A stretch of 18,049 bases of DNA, from the NCBI GenBank assembly GCA_009776515.1, contig WRNP01000025.1, positions 1 to 18,049 on the forward strand, in the 5' to 3' direction. Origin of the DNA: Dehalococcoidia bacterium (lineage in GTDB: Bacteria; Chloroflexota; Dehalococcoidia; Dehalococcoidales; UBA1222). The notes under the pieces were generated by a model. The model was given only the letters and a program-made list of their open reading frames with translations, searched no databases and had not been told where the DNA came from. Shown in pieces: positions 7,213 to 13,722 of the stretch; the stretch's first letter is position 1; the number at the start of each line of letters is the position of its first letter. Both the position numbers and the translations under genes were made by a program.

Positions 7213-7244
7213 TTGGGCGGGGCACCAGCAACTCTGGGGCCCAA
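7213..7244 (+). promoter_or_regulatory. Nested hairpin in the 5' leader of the CetZ-like gene
   Basis: TTGGGC (7213-7218) pairs with GCCCAA (7239-7244), enclosing a second stem CCAG/CTGG (7225-7228 with 7234-7237) around a 5-nt loop. No T-run follows, so it is not a terminator. It ends 7 nt before the AAGGAG-type ribosome binding site region. It may stabilise the mRNA or modulate translation; no known riboswitch is recognised. Confidence 0.45.
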
Positions 7245-7269
7245 TCTTTAAGGAGACAGAGAGGAAGTC

Positions 7270-8436
7270 ATGAAGCTAGTTGTCATCGGTTTAGGTCAAG
7301 CCGGCAGCCGCGTTGCCGATGAGTTCGCCCGCCTTAACAAGCGCGCCTTGAGTGAGCGAGGTGTCGAGATTTGCCCCGGGGTCTTCGCTGTCAACACCGA
7401 TGCCGCTGACCTGAGCGGACTCACCACCATCAAGCCCGATTACCAGCACCGCATCCTCATCGGAGGACGGCGCACCGGCGGCCACGGGGTAGGCAAGATT
7501 AACGAGCTAGGCGCCGAGATTGCCCGCGAGGATGCCGACAAGGTGGTGGATGCCCTACGCGCCACCAAGCGTTTTTACGAGACCGACGGCTTCCTGCTGA
7601 TCGGCTCCGCCGGCGGCGGCACCGGTTCCGGATCGCTCCCTATAATGATAAAACATGTCAAGGAACGCTATGCGGACAAACCGGTCTACGCCGTAGCTAT
7701 CCTGCCCTTTGAGCACGAAGAACAGAACGAGGAACGGGCTGTCTACAACACCGCCGTCTGCCTCAAGTCGACCTATTCCGTAGCCGATGCTGTTTTCCTC
7801 ATCGATAACCAGCGCTACGTACGCAAGGACTACTCTCTCCGCTATAACCTTAACAAGATTAACAGCCTCATCGTTGAGCCATTCTACAATCTCATGTGCG
7901 CCGGCGAGGAAAAGAAAGCCAGCAAGGTTGGAGCCAAAACCGTAGACGCCGGTGATATCATTCAGACCCTATCCGGGTGGACAGCTCTGGGCTGGGGGCA
8001 GTCCCGCCTTAAGATGCAGATCAACCTTGGCTCCCAGGATTTCCGCTCCAAGAGCGCCGAAACCAACAAAGGTATCCAATCCATGGATGCCGCCATCGCC
8101 GAGCTTTCCACCAGATGCAACCCCAAAGATGCCGGGCGTGCCCTGTACATCATAACCGCCCCCGCCAAAGAGATAAACATGGATTTGGTAAAGGAGCTTA
8201 CCGACTGGCTTAAGACATTAGCTCCCAACGCCGTCATCAGAAACGGAGACTATCCCGTGGGTCGCACCCTAGAGATTACACTGCTTATCTCCGAACTTTC
8301 GGACGTGGAGCGCGTACGCGAGTTCTACAACCGCTCCACCGAACTTGTGCCCATCATCAAGCAGCGCCAAGAAGAGGCCCGCGTCAAGCTCCAGTCCATC
8401 GACGAGTGCGGCAAGGATATCCCAACCGTATTCTAA
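7270..8436 (+). CDS. Tubulin/FtsZ-superfamily GTPase, CetZ-like
   Basis: A 388-aa GTPase of the tubulin superfamily. The N-terminal loop is GLGQAGS (residues 7-13) and the superfamily signature GGGTGSGS is at 115-122. The GGHGVG segment (70-75) and ELGAEIA (79-85) resemble the archaeal CetZ group more than canonical FtsZ. The co-catalytic T7 loop appears as TVDAGDI (224-230), keeping both acidic residues of FtsZ's NVDFADV, although the Asn is Thr. Polymerisation-driven GTP hydrolysis is therefore plausible. FtsZ's disordered linker and conserved C-terminal tail peptide are absent; the end is DECGKDIPTVF. It has its own promoter and its own terminator, so it is a single-gene unit. A function in shape, envelope or division is unknown; canonical ftsZ is not in this window. 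Confidence 0.85.
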   Translation: MKLVVIGLGQAGSRVADEFARLNKRALSERGVEICPGVFAVNTDAADLSGLTTIKPDYQHRILIGGRRTGGHGVGKINELGAEIAREDADKVVDALRATKRFYETDGFLLIGSAGGGTGSGSLPIMIKHVKERYADKPVYAVAILPFEHEEQNEERAVYNTAVCLKSTYSVADAVFLIDNQRYVRKDYSLRYNLNKINSLIVEPFYNLMCAGEEKKASKVGAKTVDAGDIIQTLSGWTALGWGQSRLKMQINLGSQDFRSKSAETNKGIQSMDAAIAELSTRCNPKDAGRALYIITAPAKEINMDLVKELTDWLKTLAPNAVIRNGDYPVGRTLEITLLISELSDVERVREFYNRSTELVPIIKQRQEEARVKLQSIDECGKDIPTVF

Positions 8437-8464
8437 AGATTGCCGGCAACGAAGTTCTAGCTCA

Positions 8465-8505
8465 AAACAAGTGGTATTCGCCAACACGCCGAGTACCACT
8501 TGTTT
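8465..8505 (+). terminator. Strong intrinsic terminator after the CetZ-like gene
   Basis: AAACAAGTGGTATTCG (8465-8480) and CGAGTACCACTTGTTT (8490-8505) form a 16-bp stem with a single G-U pair around a 9-nt loop. It has A-rich upstream and T-rich downstream edges (TTT, then TTTT at 8511-8514). It lies 28 nt after the stop codon at 8436. The symmetry means it could stop transcription from either direction. Confidence 0.85.
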
Positions 8506-8716
8506 GTACGTTTTCAAGAATGGCGCATTATAGATGATGGTTATAGATTCGATGCGGTGTTCAGCATATCCCAAGTTAGGCCGACGGACGCAGCATCGAT
8601 TCGGTGCGTCAATATACCTTGGGTCACTGCCGATTGGCTCTGCTTTTTCTCATACTCCATCGCACGCACGCCCTTTTCTCCAAATGGTAGGCTCAGGTCA
8701 ATTTACGCAGCCTAAC
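8506..8716. other. Gene-free stretch upstream of the dnaX promoter
   Basis: Together with the terminator and promoter, 8437-8780 has no convincing gene. Short open frames here lack ribosome binding sites and recognisable content. The only structure seen is a weak inverted repeat TCGATGC/GCATCGA (8549-8555 with 8593-8599) separated by 37 nt. No tRNA or known small RNA is recognised. Confidence 0.6.
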
Positions 8717-8717
8717 T

Positions 8718-8745
8718 TTTACAGTTACGAGGAATCATCTATAAT
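8718..8745 (+). promoter_or_regulatory. Sigma-70 promoter of dnaX-ybaB-recR
   Basis: TTTACA (8718-8723) and a perfect TATAAT (8740-8745) are spaced by 16 bp. The predicted start near 8752 leaves about 29 nt before the dnaX ATG. No Shine-Dalgarno sequence is visible in that leader. Confidence 0.8.
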
Positions 8746-8780
8746 GGGCGTAGCACAATTTCCCAATTCGCAACACTGCT

Positions 8781-10439
8781 ATGGCTTTCTACCGTAAATG
8801 GCGTCCCCAAACCCTAAGTGAGGTTGTCGGGCAAGAGCACGTCACCAAGACCCTGCTTAACGCCCTTACCACAAACCGCGTTGCGCACGCTTATCTTTTC
8901 TGCGGACCGCGTGGCACGGGCAAGACCTCTACCGGCAGGATCATGGCCAAAGCCCTCAACTGCACCAAGAAAGGCACAGGCGGCAAAGGCGAACCTTGCA
9001 ACAAATGCGCTATGTGCCAAGCCATCACTGAGGGCCATGCCCTGGATGTGATTGAGATAGACGCCGCCTCCCATACCAGTGTAGACGATGTGCGTCAGCT
9101 CATTGAACGAATAAACTATGCCCCAGCCGAAGCTAAGTATAAAGTCTATATCATTGATGAAGTCCACCAGATCAGCACCAGTGCCTCCAATGCTCTTCTG
9201 AAAACTCTTGAGGAGCCGCCACCCAACATTGTCTTCATCCTGGCTACCACCGAAACCCATAAGATGCTACCCACCATCATCTCGCGCTGCCAGCGCTTCG
9301 ATTTCCGCCGCCTTAGGGTGCAGGACACCGAAGAAAAGTTAAACCGAATTACCGAGGCCGAAGGCATCACCGTTGCCCCAGAGGCCCTCAGGCTCGTTGC
9401 CCGCGCCGCCAGAGGAGGACTCCGTGACGCCGAGAATTTATTAGAGCAGTTATATACTTTTTACGGCGCTAACATCACCCTCCCGCAGGTCCACGAGTTA
9501 TTAGGAATGGGCGGCGGCGAGCGAGCGCGAGAGTTGCTAGGAGGTCTGGCTAAGAATGATCTTGCCCTTTCATTGCAAGTCGTAAGCCGCGCTCAGGGCG
9601 AAGGGCTGGACCTGAGGCAGCTCAACCGCGACCTAGTAAGCTACCTGCACGCCATGCTTCTTGTCAAAAGCGGTGCGGAAAAAGATACCTATCTTGAAAC
9701 CGAGGAACTGTCTGAGTTAAAGGCCTTAACCCAAGATACCCCCCTGTCTCTTTTCACCAGAAGTCTCAAGCTCTTCGGCGAAGCTCAGAAAGAACTGGGC
9801 GAAAGCAGTCTGCCCATGGAACTGGCCATCATAGATGTCCTGATGCCCACCGAAAGGACGCCTCAGATACAAACCGAACCTACAAAGAGAACCCCGCCTC
9901 CCGCAGCCAAACCGCACGTCTTGGCCGGAGAGCTCACAGCCGAAGTCCCCGCCATATCTTCCGCCGCAGCCACAGAGCACCCTGCCGTAAGTCCCCAGCC
10001 GCCATCAGCGCCGAAGCCAACCCCTAAGCCTATGGCAAACGCCCCTTTTGAGCCTATCGTAGCTAGTGCATCGGGAGCAGTCCCGCTTACCAGCGACCGC
10101 CTTGAGCAGCTCAGAAACAGCTGGCGGCATATCATTGAGAATGCGCCGGACAATTTAAAGCGTTCGCCGGCCGTGGCAATCATGCGCAGTGCTGGAGTCA
10201 TGCCCATTGCCATAGATAACGGGGTAGTAACGCTCTCTTTTAGGCACAATTTCCATAAGGAAAAGATCGAAGAAATCGAGAACCGGCGGGTGGCAGCCAA
10301 TTTGATCAGCCAGTTCTTAGGCCAACCCTGCCAGGTAAAGTGCATCTACGAACCGGCGGAAAACCATCTTGTGCGCGAAGCACAGAAGCTTGGCGCACAA
10401 GTCATCGACATTGAAGAAAAAATACCAACGGAGGAATAA
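8781..10439 (+). CDS. dnaX: DNA polymerase III subunit gamma/tau
   Basis: A 552-aa clamp-loader ATPase of the replisome. The N-terminus (AFYRKWRPQTLSEVVGQEHV) is diagnostic. Walker A GPRGTGKT is at 42-49. A zinc module with C61, C73, C76 and C79 follows, then Walker B with DEVHQIS (about 126-132; canonical DEVHMLS), LKTLEEPP (140-147), sensor I ATTETHK and the arginine-finger SRC (168-170). Residues about 365-430 form a proline/alanine-rich linker, and the C-terminal region resembles the tau domain. No clear A-AAA-AAG slippage site was seen, so a programmed gamma form is not supported. The stop codon overlaps the ybaB ATG by one base (TAATG), giving tight coupling. The leader has no visible ribosome binding site. 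Confidence 0.96.
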   Translation: MAFYRKWRPQTLSEVVGQEHVTKTLLNALTTNRVAHAYLFCGPRGTGKTSTGRIMAKALNCTKKGTGGKGEPCNKCAMCQAITEGHALDVIEIDAASHTSVDDVRQLIERINYAPAEAKYKVYIIDEVHQISTSASNALLKTLEEPPPNIVFILATTETHKMLPTIISRCQRFDFRRLRVQDTEEKLNRITEAEGITVAPEALRLVARAARGGLRDAENLLEQLYTFYGANITLPQVHELLGMGGGERARELLGGLAKNDLALSLQVVSRAQGEGLDLRQLNRDLVSYLHAMLLVKSGAEKDTYLETEELSELKALTQDTPLSLFTRSLKLFGEAQKELGESSLPMELAIIDVLMPTERTPQIQTEPTKRTPPPAAKPHVLAGELTAEVPAISSAAATEHPAVSPQPPSAPKPTPKPMANAPFEPIVASASGAVPLTSDRLEQLRNSWRHIIENAPDNLKRSPAVAIMRSAGVMPIAIDNGVVTLSFRHNFHKEKIEEIENRRVAANLISQFLGQPCQVKCIYEPAENHLVREAQKLGAQVIDIEEKIPTEE

Positions 10440-10744
10440 TGGACCTTAGCACCATGAAACAAGCCCTGGAGCTCCGCTCAAAGCTGGAAAAAGCCAAAAA
10501 GGAGCTTGGCAAGATGTCGGTTGAGGCCGACTCCGGACGAGGCGCAGTCAAGGTCGTCGCCAGTGGAGACCAGAAGATCCTCTCTATTAAGATCGCCCCA
10601 GAGGCTGTGAATCCTGCCAAGGTCGGCGATCTGGAGAAACTGGTCCTCAAGGCAACGAATGAGGCTCTGGAAAAATCCCTTAAGATGGCCGCGTCCGAGA
10701 TGAAGAAGCTCACCGGCGATCTCAATATTCCGGGACTTTCGTAA
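10439..10744 (+). CDS. ybaB: YbaB/EbfC family nucleoid-associated protein
   Basis: A 101-aa protein of the YbaB/EbfC family, small homodimeric DNA-binding proteins associated with the nucleoid. It shows the usual layout: an N-terminal charged helix (MKQALELRSKLEKAKKELGK), a central beta sheet (GRGAVKVVASGDQKILSIKI, where many members have GxVxVxxxG), and a C-terminal helix rich in Lys. The length matches the family. GGAGG (10430-10434) precedes the ATG, inside the dnaX end. The order dnaX-ybaB-recR is conserved across many bacteria and supports the call strongly. Confidence 0.93.
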   Translation: MDLSTMKQALELRSKLEKAKKELGKMSVEADSGRGAVKVVASGDQKILSIKIAPEAVNPAKVGDLEKLVLKATNEALEKSLKMAASEMKKLTGDLNIPGLS

Positions 10745-10771
10745 ACCCTAAGATAACGATACATATACCAG

Positions 10772-10793
10772 GGCAGCCGTACGGCTTGCTGCC
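10772..10793 (+). other. Alternative hairpins between ybaB and recR
   Basis: GGCAGC (10772-10777) pairs with GCTGCC (10788-10793). Overlapping it is a perfect 12-bp palindrome, AGCCGTACGGCT (10775-10786). The two folds exclude each other. No T-run follows, so this is not a clear terminator. It sits 53 nt before the recR start and might tune distal expression. Confidence 0.3.
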
Positions 10794-10845
10794 GATCACG
10801 ACTCGTCGTTGTCTCAGCTTATTTCTAGAGATTTTCAGGAGCGAT

Positions 10846-11457
10846 ATGGCCGACAAAACCATCCCCCAGGCTACCGAAGCCGTCAACCGGCTGGCACAGG
10901 AGCTGGGTCGCCTGCCAGGCATCGGTCCCAAGAGTGCCCAGCGCCTCACCTACTACTTATTGCGCGCTCCGGCCGAGCAAATACGTAACTTGGCTGATGC
11001 CCTCACAGCCCTCAAGGCACGCACCCATCTCTGCCCTTCTTGTTGCAACATTACCGATGCCGACCTCTGTCCCATCTGCGCCTCACGGAGAGGAGCTGAT
11101 ACGGTGTTGGTGGTTGAGCAGCCCCAAGATATCCTAGCCATTGAGCACGCCGGTACCTATAAAGGCGGTTACCACGTGTTGCATGGTGCCATCTCTCCCA
11201 GCGAGGGCGTGGGTAGCGACAATATCCGCTTAAGAGAGCTTACCGACCGCCTCTTGACAGGCAACATCAAAGAGGTCATCATCGGCACCAACCCCAATAT
11301 TGAAGGCGAGACTACCGCCATGTATTTAAAGCGGGTCATCACTCCGATGGGGATCAAGGTCACCCGCCTGGCCCGCGGTCTACCGTTCGGCACCGAGCTG
11401 GAATATGCCGACGACATGACCCTTTCCAGCGCCGTAACCGGAAGGCAGGAGTTCTAA
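10846..11457 (+). CDS. recR: Recombination mediator protein RecR
   Basis: A 203-aa RecR, which with RecO and RecF loads RecA at gaps during DNA repair. The helix-hairpin-helix motif is GRLPGIGPKSAQRL (21-34). A four-cysteine zinc module follows (C63/C66 and C75/C78). The Toprim domain starts near residue 84 (DTVLVVEQPQDILAIE) and includes the GTNPNIEGE segment. The C-terminal ELEYADDMTLSSAVTGR is the family's Walker-B-like end. The start at ATG 10846 is set by AGGAG (10837-10841) and the normal N-terminus; the longer frame from 10786 is spurious. It is the third gene of the dnaX cluster, 101 nt after ybaB. A small 5-bp hairpin (AGAGC/GCTCT, 11458-11470) follows the stop. RecO is also encoded in this window (16397). 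Confidence 0.96.
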   Translation: MADKTIPQATEAVNRLAQELGRLPGIGPKSAQRLTYYLLRAPAEQIRNLADALTALKARTHLCPSCCNITDADLCPICASRRGADTVLVVEQPQDILAIEHAGTYKGGYHVLHGAISPSEGVGSDNIRLRELTDRLLTGNIKEVIIGTNPNIEGETTAMYLKRVITPMGIKVTRLARGLPFGTELEYADDMTLSSAVTGRQEF

Positions 11458-11515
11458 AGAGCCTAGCTCTGTTCTTATAAGTCCGCTGTAGACCACGCTA
11501 AGTTACACTCAAGAA

Positions 11516-12574
11516 ATGACTCACCGCAAGCGCTCCATCAAATCTGGCCTGCCGCCGGGCTCCTTGATACATATCGGCGAAGACCAAAACGCTGATGGGT
11601 GCATCACCGTCATCGACTACGCGCCTGCTGAATTCACCGAAAAGACTTTCACGCATGTTGAAGAATGCTTTACCTATCGCGATAAAGCCTCCACCACCTG
11701 GATCAACGTGGATGGGCTGCACAAAACAGAAGTCATCGGCAAACTTGGCACCCACTTTGGCTTGCATCCTCTAATCCAGGAGGACATTCTCAACACCGAG
11801 CAACGCCCCAAGACCGAAGACTATGGAAGCTACCTTTACATCATCCTGCGCATGCTCGCCTATGACCAAAAAAACCGAGGCATCACCAGCAAACAAGTCA
11901 GCCTAGTGCTGGGACAAGGTTTCGTCATCTCCTTCCAGGAAGCGCAGGATACTACTTGGAACCCGGTGCGAGAGCGCATTCGGAACAACAAAGGCCTTAC
12001 TCGCAAAATCGGGGCCGACTACTTAGCTTATTCTCTCATGGATGCTATTGTGGATAATTACTTCGCCATGATGGAGAAGCTAGGCGAATACGTGGAAGAC
12101 GTGGAGGATGAGTTGATAACCGCCCCCTCCGAAGCAACGCTGAAAACCGTCCGCGATTTAAAGCGCGAGATGATCACCATCCGCAAAGCCGTCTGGCCGC
12201 TCAGAGATATGGTTCGCGTACTGCAAGATACCGACAATCCGCTTATCACCCCAACTACAAAGATCTATCTGCGCGATATATATGACCACGCCATCCAGGT
12301 CATAGACAACATTGAAAGCACCCGCGAAATTATTTCCGGCATGCTGGATGTCTATTTTTCCAGCGCCTCCAACCGCCTCAACGAGATAGTCAAGGTGCTC
12401 ACCATACTTTCTGCCATCTTCATTCCGCTGACTTTCATCGCCGGGGTGTATGGCATGAACTTCGATTTTATGCCCGAGCTGAACCAGCCCTATGGATATC
12501 CTATCGTGCTGGTATTTATGGCTATGATTGCCGCCGGGCTCATTATCTATTTCAAACATAAGAAATGGTTTTAG
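11516..12574 (+). CDS. corA: CorA-family magnesium/cobalt transporter
   Basis: A 352-aa CorA-type divalent-cation channel, expected to be a homopentamer in the cytoplasmic membrane that admits Mg2+ (or Co2+/Ni2+). It has a large cytoplasmic N-terminal domain and a long acidic/basic stalk helix (about 180-290). TM1 is at about 293-312, followed directly by the selectivity motif YGMNF (312-316), with TM2 at about 328-346. The basic end KHKKWF is typical of the TmCorA subgroup. The periplasmic loop DFMPELNQPYGYP keeps the acidic and tryptophan-poor form seen in many members. No Shine-Dalgarno is evident; a TACACT box (11504-11509) ends 6 nt before the ATG, so the message may be leaderless. Confidence 0.94.
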   Translation: MTHRKRSIKSGLPPGSLIHIGEDQNADGCITVIDYAPAEFTEKTFTHVEECFTYRDKASTTWINVDGLHKTEVIGKLGTHFGLHPLIQEDILNTEQRPKTEDYGSYLYIILRMLAYDQKNRGITSKQVSLVLGQGFVISFQEAQDTTWNPVRERIRNNKGLTRKIGADYLAYSLMDAIVDNYFAMMEKLGEYVEDVEDELITAPSEATLKTVRDLKREMITIRKAVWPLRDMVRVLQDTDNPLITPTTKIYLRDIYDHAIQVIDNIESTREIISGMLDVYFSSASNRLNEIVKVLTILSAIFIPLTFIAGVYGMNFDFMPELNQPYGYPIVLVFMAMIAAGLIIYFKHKKWF

Positions 12575-12722
12575 GACTTGCCCAATCCCCGATGAAACCC
12601 AAGATACAGCAGCCGGGTGGTCTCATGGAATTTTTCTGTCTGCTTTCGGCGAGTGGTTTTACAGTGTTCGCTAATCTAACGAGAGCCAAGGTTTTCACGG
12701 CCAATCCACGGCAGTTTTAAGC

Positions 12723-12750
12723 ACAAGCAGAGAAAGAACGCTTGTTTTTT
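12723..12750 (+). terminator. Probable intrinsic terminator between corA and the aquaporin
   Basis: ACAAGC (12723-12728) pairs with GCTTGT (12740-12745) around an 11-nt loop and is followed by five more T residues (12746-12750). The stem is short (6 bp). Its right arm and T-run coincide with the likely -35 of the aquaporin promoter. The distance from the corA stop (about 150 nt) is large. Confidence 0.5.
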
Positions 12751-12770
12751 CCAAACTTCCAGCGTACAAT
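12742..12770 (+). promoter_or_regulatory. Promoter of the aquaporin gene
   Basis: TTGTTT (12742-12747) and TACAAT (12765-12770) are spaced by 17 bp. The predicted start near 12777 lies within the AGCGCATATA sequence (12775-12784) that recurs at the ABC exporter. The rest of the 244-bp gap (12575-12818) has no gene that I can see. Confidence 0.6.
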
Positions 12771-12818
12771 AGCGAGCGCATATATCGGAAAATATCAATA
12801 TAAAGGAGAGCAAAACTT

Positions 12819-13505
12819 ATGAAGCACAGCGCCTTACAAAAATATCTGGCCGAATTTATTGGCACAGCGATTCTTGTTTTTGTAGGTTGCGGCAGTGCCG
12901 TGGCTTTGGGGATCGCTCCTGCAGGCGGCCACCTGGCCGTTGCCTTGGCTTTTGGCCTGGCTATTGTGGCCACAGCCTATGTCATAGGTGGAATCTCAGG
13001 TTGCCATATTAACCCCGCCGTCTCTCTAGCTATGCTCATCCTAAAAAAACTGAACGCGAAGGACTTTATTGGGTTCGTCATCTCTCAGATCATGGGTGCG
13101 TTACTTGGAGCTGGCTTGCTTAAAGCCGTTGTGGGCTTTGGCATCACGGATCAAACTGGCGCACTTGGCTCCAACGGCGTTGCTGCCGTAGGCATTGGCG
13201 GCGCTGTTCTGGTTGAGGTTATCCTAACCTTTATCTTTATCTTCACCATCCTGGGCGTCACTTCCGATGACAAGAAGAGCGGCGTAGCTGGCATCGTTAT
13301 CGGTTTGACTTTGGCCTTTGTCCACATTATTGGCATTCCTCTTACCGGCACTTCGGTAAACCCTGCGCGCAGTATCGGCCCCGCCATCTTTGCCGGCGGC
13401 GATGCTCTCACTGATCTATGGGTGTTTATACTTGCGCCCTTGGCCGGAGCCGGAATTGCAGCTCTGGCGTTTCATCTCCTGAACGGGAAAAAATCCAAAG
13501 CCTAG
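12819..13505 (+). CDS. aqpZ: Aquaporin Z-like water channel (MIP family)
   Basis: A 228-aa six-helix membrane channel of the MIP family. Both NPA half-helices are present: HINPAVS with N65 and SVNPARS with N181. Aligning to E. coli AqpZ by eye, the selectivity filter is F45, H169, T178 and R184, the water-specific combination. The residue after NPAR is Ser rather than the Asp of glycerol facilitators. The N-terminus LQKYLAEFIGTAILVFVGCG is typical of the family. AAGGAG (12803-12808) lies 10 nt before the ATG. It is expressed alone from its own promoter and ends 5 nt before a large inverted-repeat structure. Water transport is the likely role; leakage of other small neutral solutes cannot be excluded. 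Confidence 0.93.
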   Translation: MKHSALQKYLAEFIGTAILVFVGCGSAVALGIAPAGGHLAVALAFGLAIVATAYVIGGISGCHINPAVSLAMLILKKLNAKDFIGFVISQIMGALLGAGLLKAVVGFGITDQTGALGSNGVAAVGIGGAVLVEVILTFIFIFTILGVTSDDKKSGVAGIVIGLTLAFVHIIGIPLTGTSVNPARSIGPAIFAGGDALTDLWVFILAPLAGAGIAALAFHLLNGKKSKA

Positions 13506-13510
13506 GGTCA

Positions 13511-13599
13511 AGTTGCCATCATTATGAACAGACAGGGGAAGGGAATGCCCCCCTGTCTGTTCTTGCAAAATGTTATAACCGCAATTAATGATGGCAACT
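13511..13599. repeat. Nested double inverted repeat downstream of the aquaporin
   Basis: Outer arms AGTTGCCATCATTA (13511-13524) and TAATGATGGCAACT (13586-13599) are perfect over 14 bp. Inside them, GAACAGACAGGGG (13526-13538) and CCCCTGTCTGTTC (13550-13562) form a perfect 13-bp stem with an 11-nt loop. The outer and inner left arms are one base apart; the right arms are separated by 23 nt. The inner GC-rich stem could terminate aquaporin transcription, but only short T-runs follow. The outer arms are unnecessary for that. It might instead be a small non-autonomous (MITE-like) palindromic element or a structured RNA. Confidence 0.7.
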
Positions 13600-13639
13600 A
13601 TGCCAGAGCGCACATACACTTTGAGAAGCGCCGAAAATC

Positions 13640-13711
13640 ATAAGCCTCACTGCTATATGCGGCGTGAGCAACCTGGTCTTGCTTAGCGCATATATATGCA
13701 AACCGGCTTAT
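13640..13711. terminator. Three-tier hairpin between aquaporin and ABC exporter (possible bidirectional terminator)
   Basis: Three helices stack in order. ATAAGCC/GGCTTAT is at 13640-13646 with 13705-13711. TATATGCG/CGCATATA is at 13654-13661 with 13687-13694. TGAGCAA/TTGCTTA, with one G-U pair, is at 13665-13671 with 13679-13685 around a 7-nt loop. On the plus strand the outer arm runs into TTTTT (13711-13715). It lies 12 bp beyond the exporter permease stop on the opposite strand. Its position between convergent genes suggests termination in both directions; the multi-helix form is more elaborate than usual. Confidence 0.55.
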
Positions 13712-13722
13712 TTTTAAATCCC

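Noticed and set aside
8781..10439. Programmed frameshift giving a short gamma form of DnaX
   Set aside because: I looked for an A-AAA-AAG type slippery site with a following stem and saw none in the central region.
10786..10845. Extended N-terminus of RecR
   Set aside because: AGGAG at 10837-10841 and the family length both support ATG 10846.
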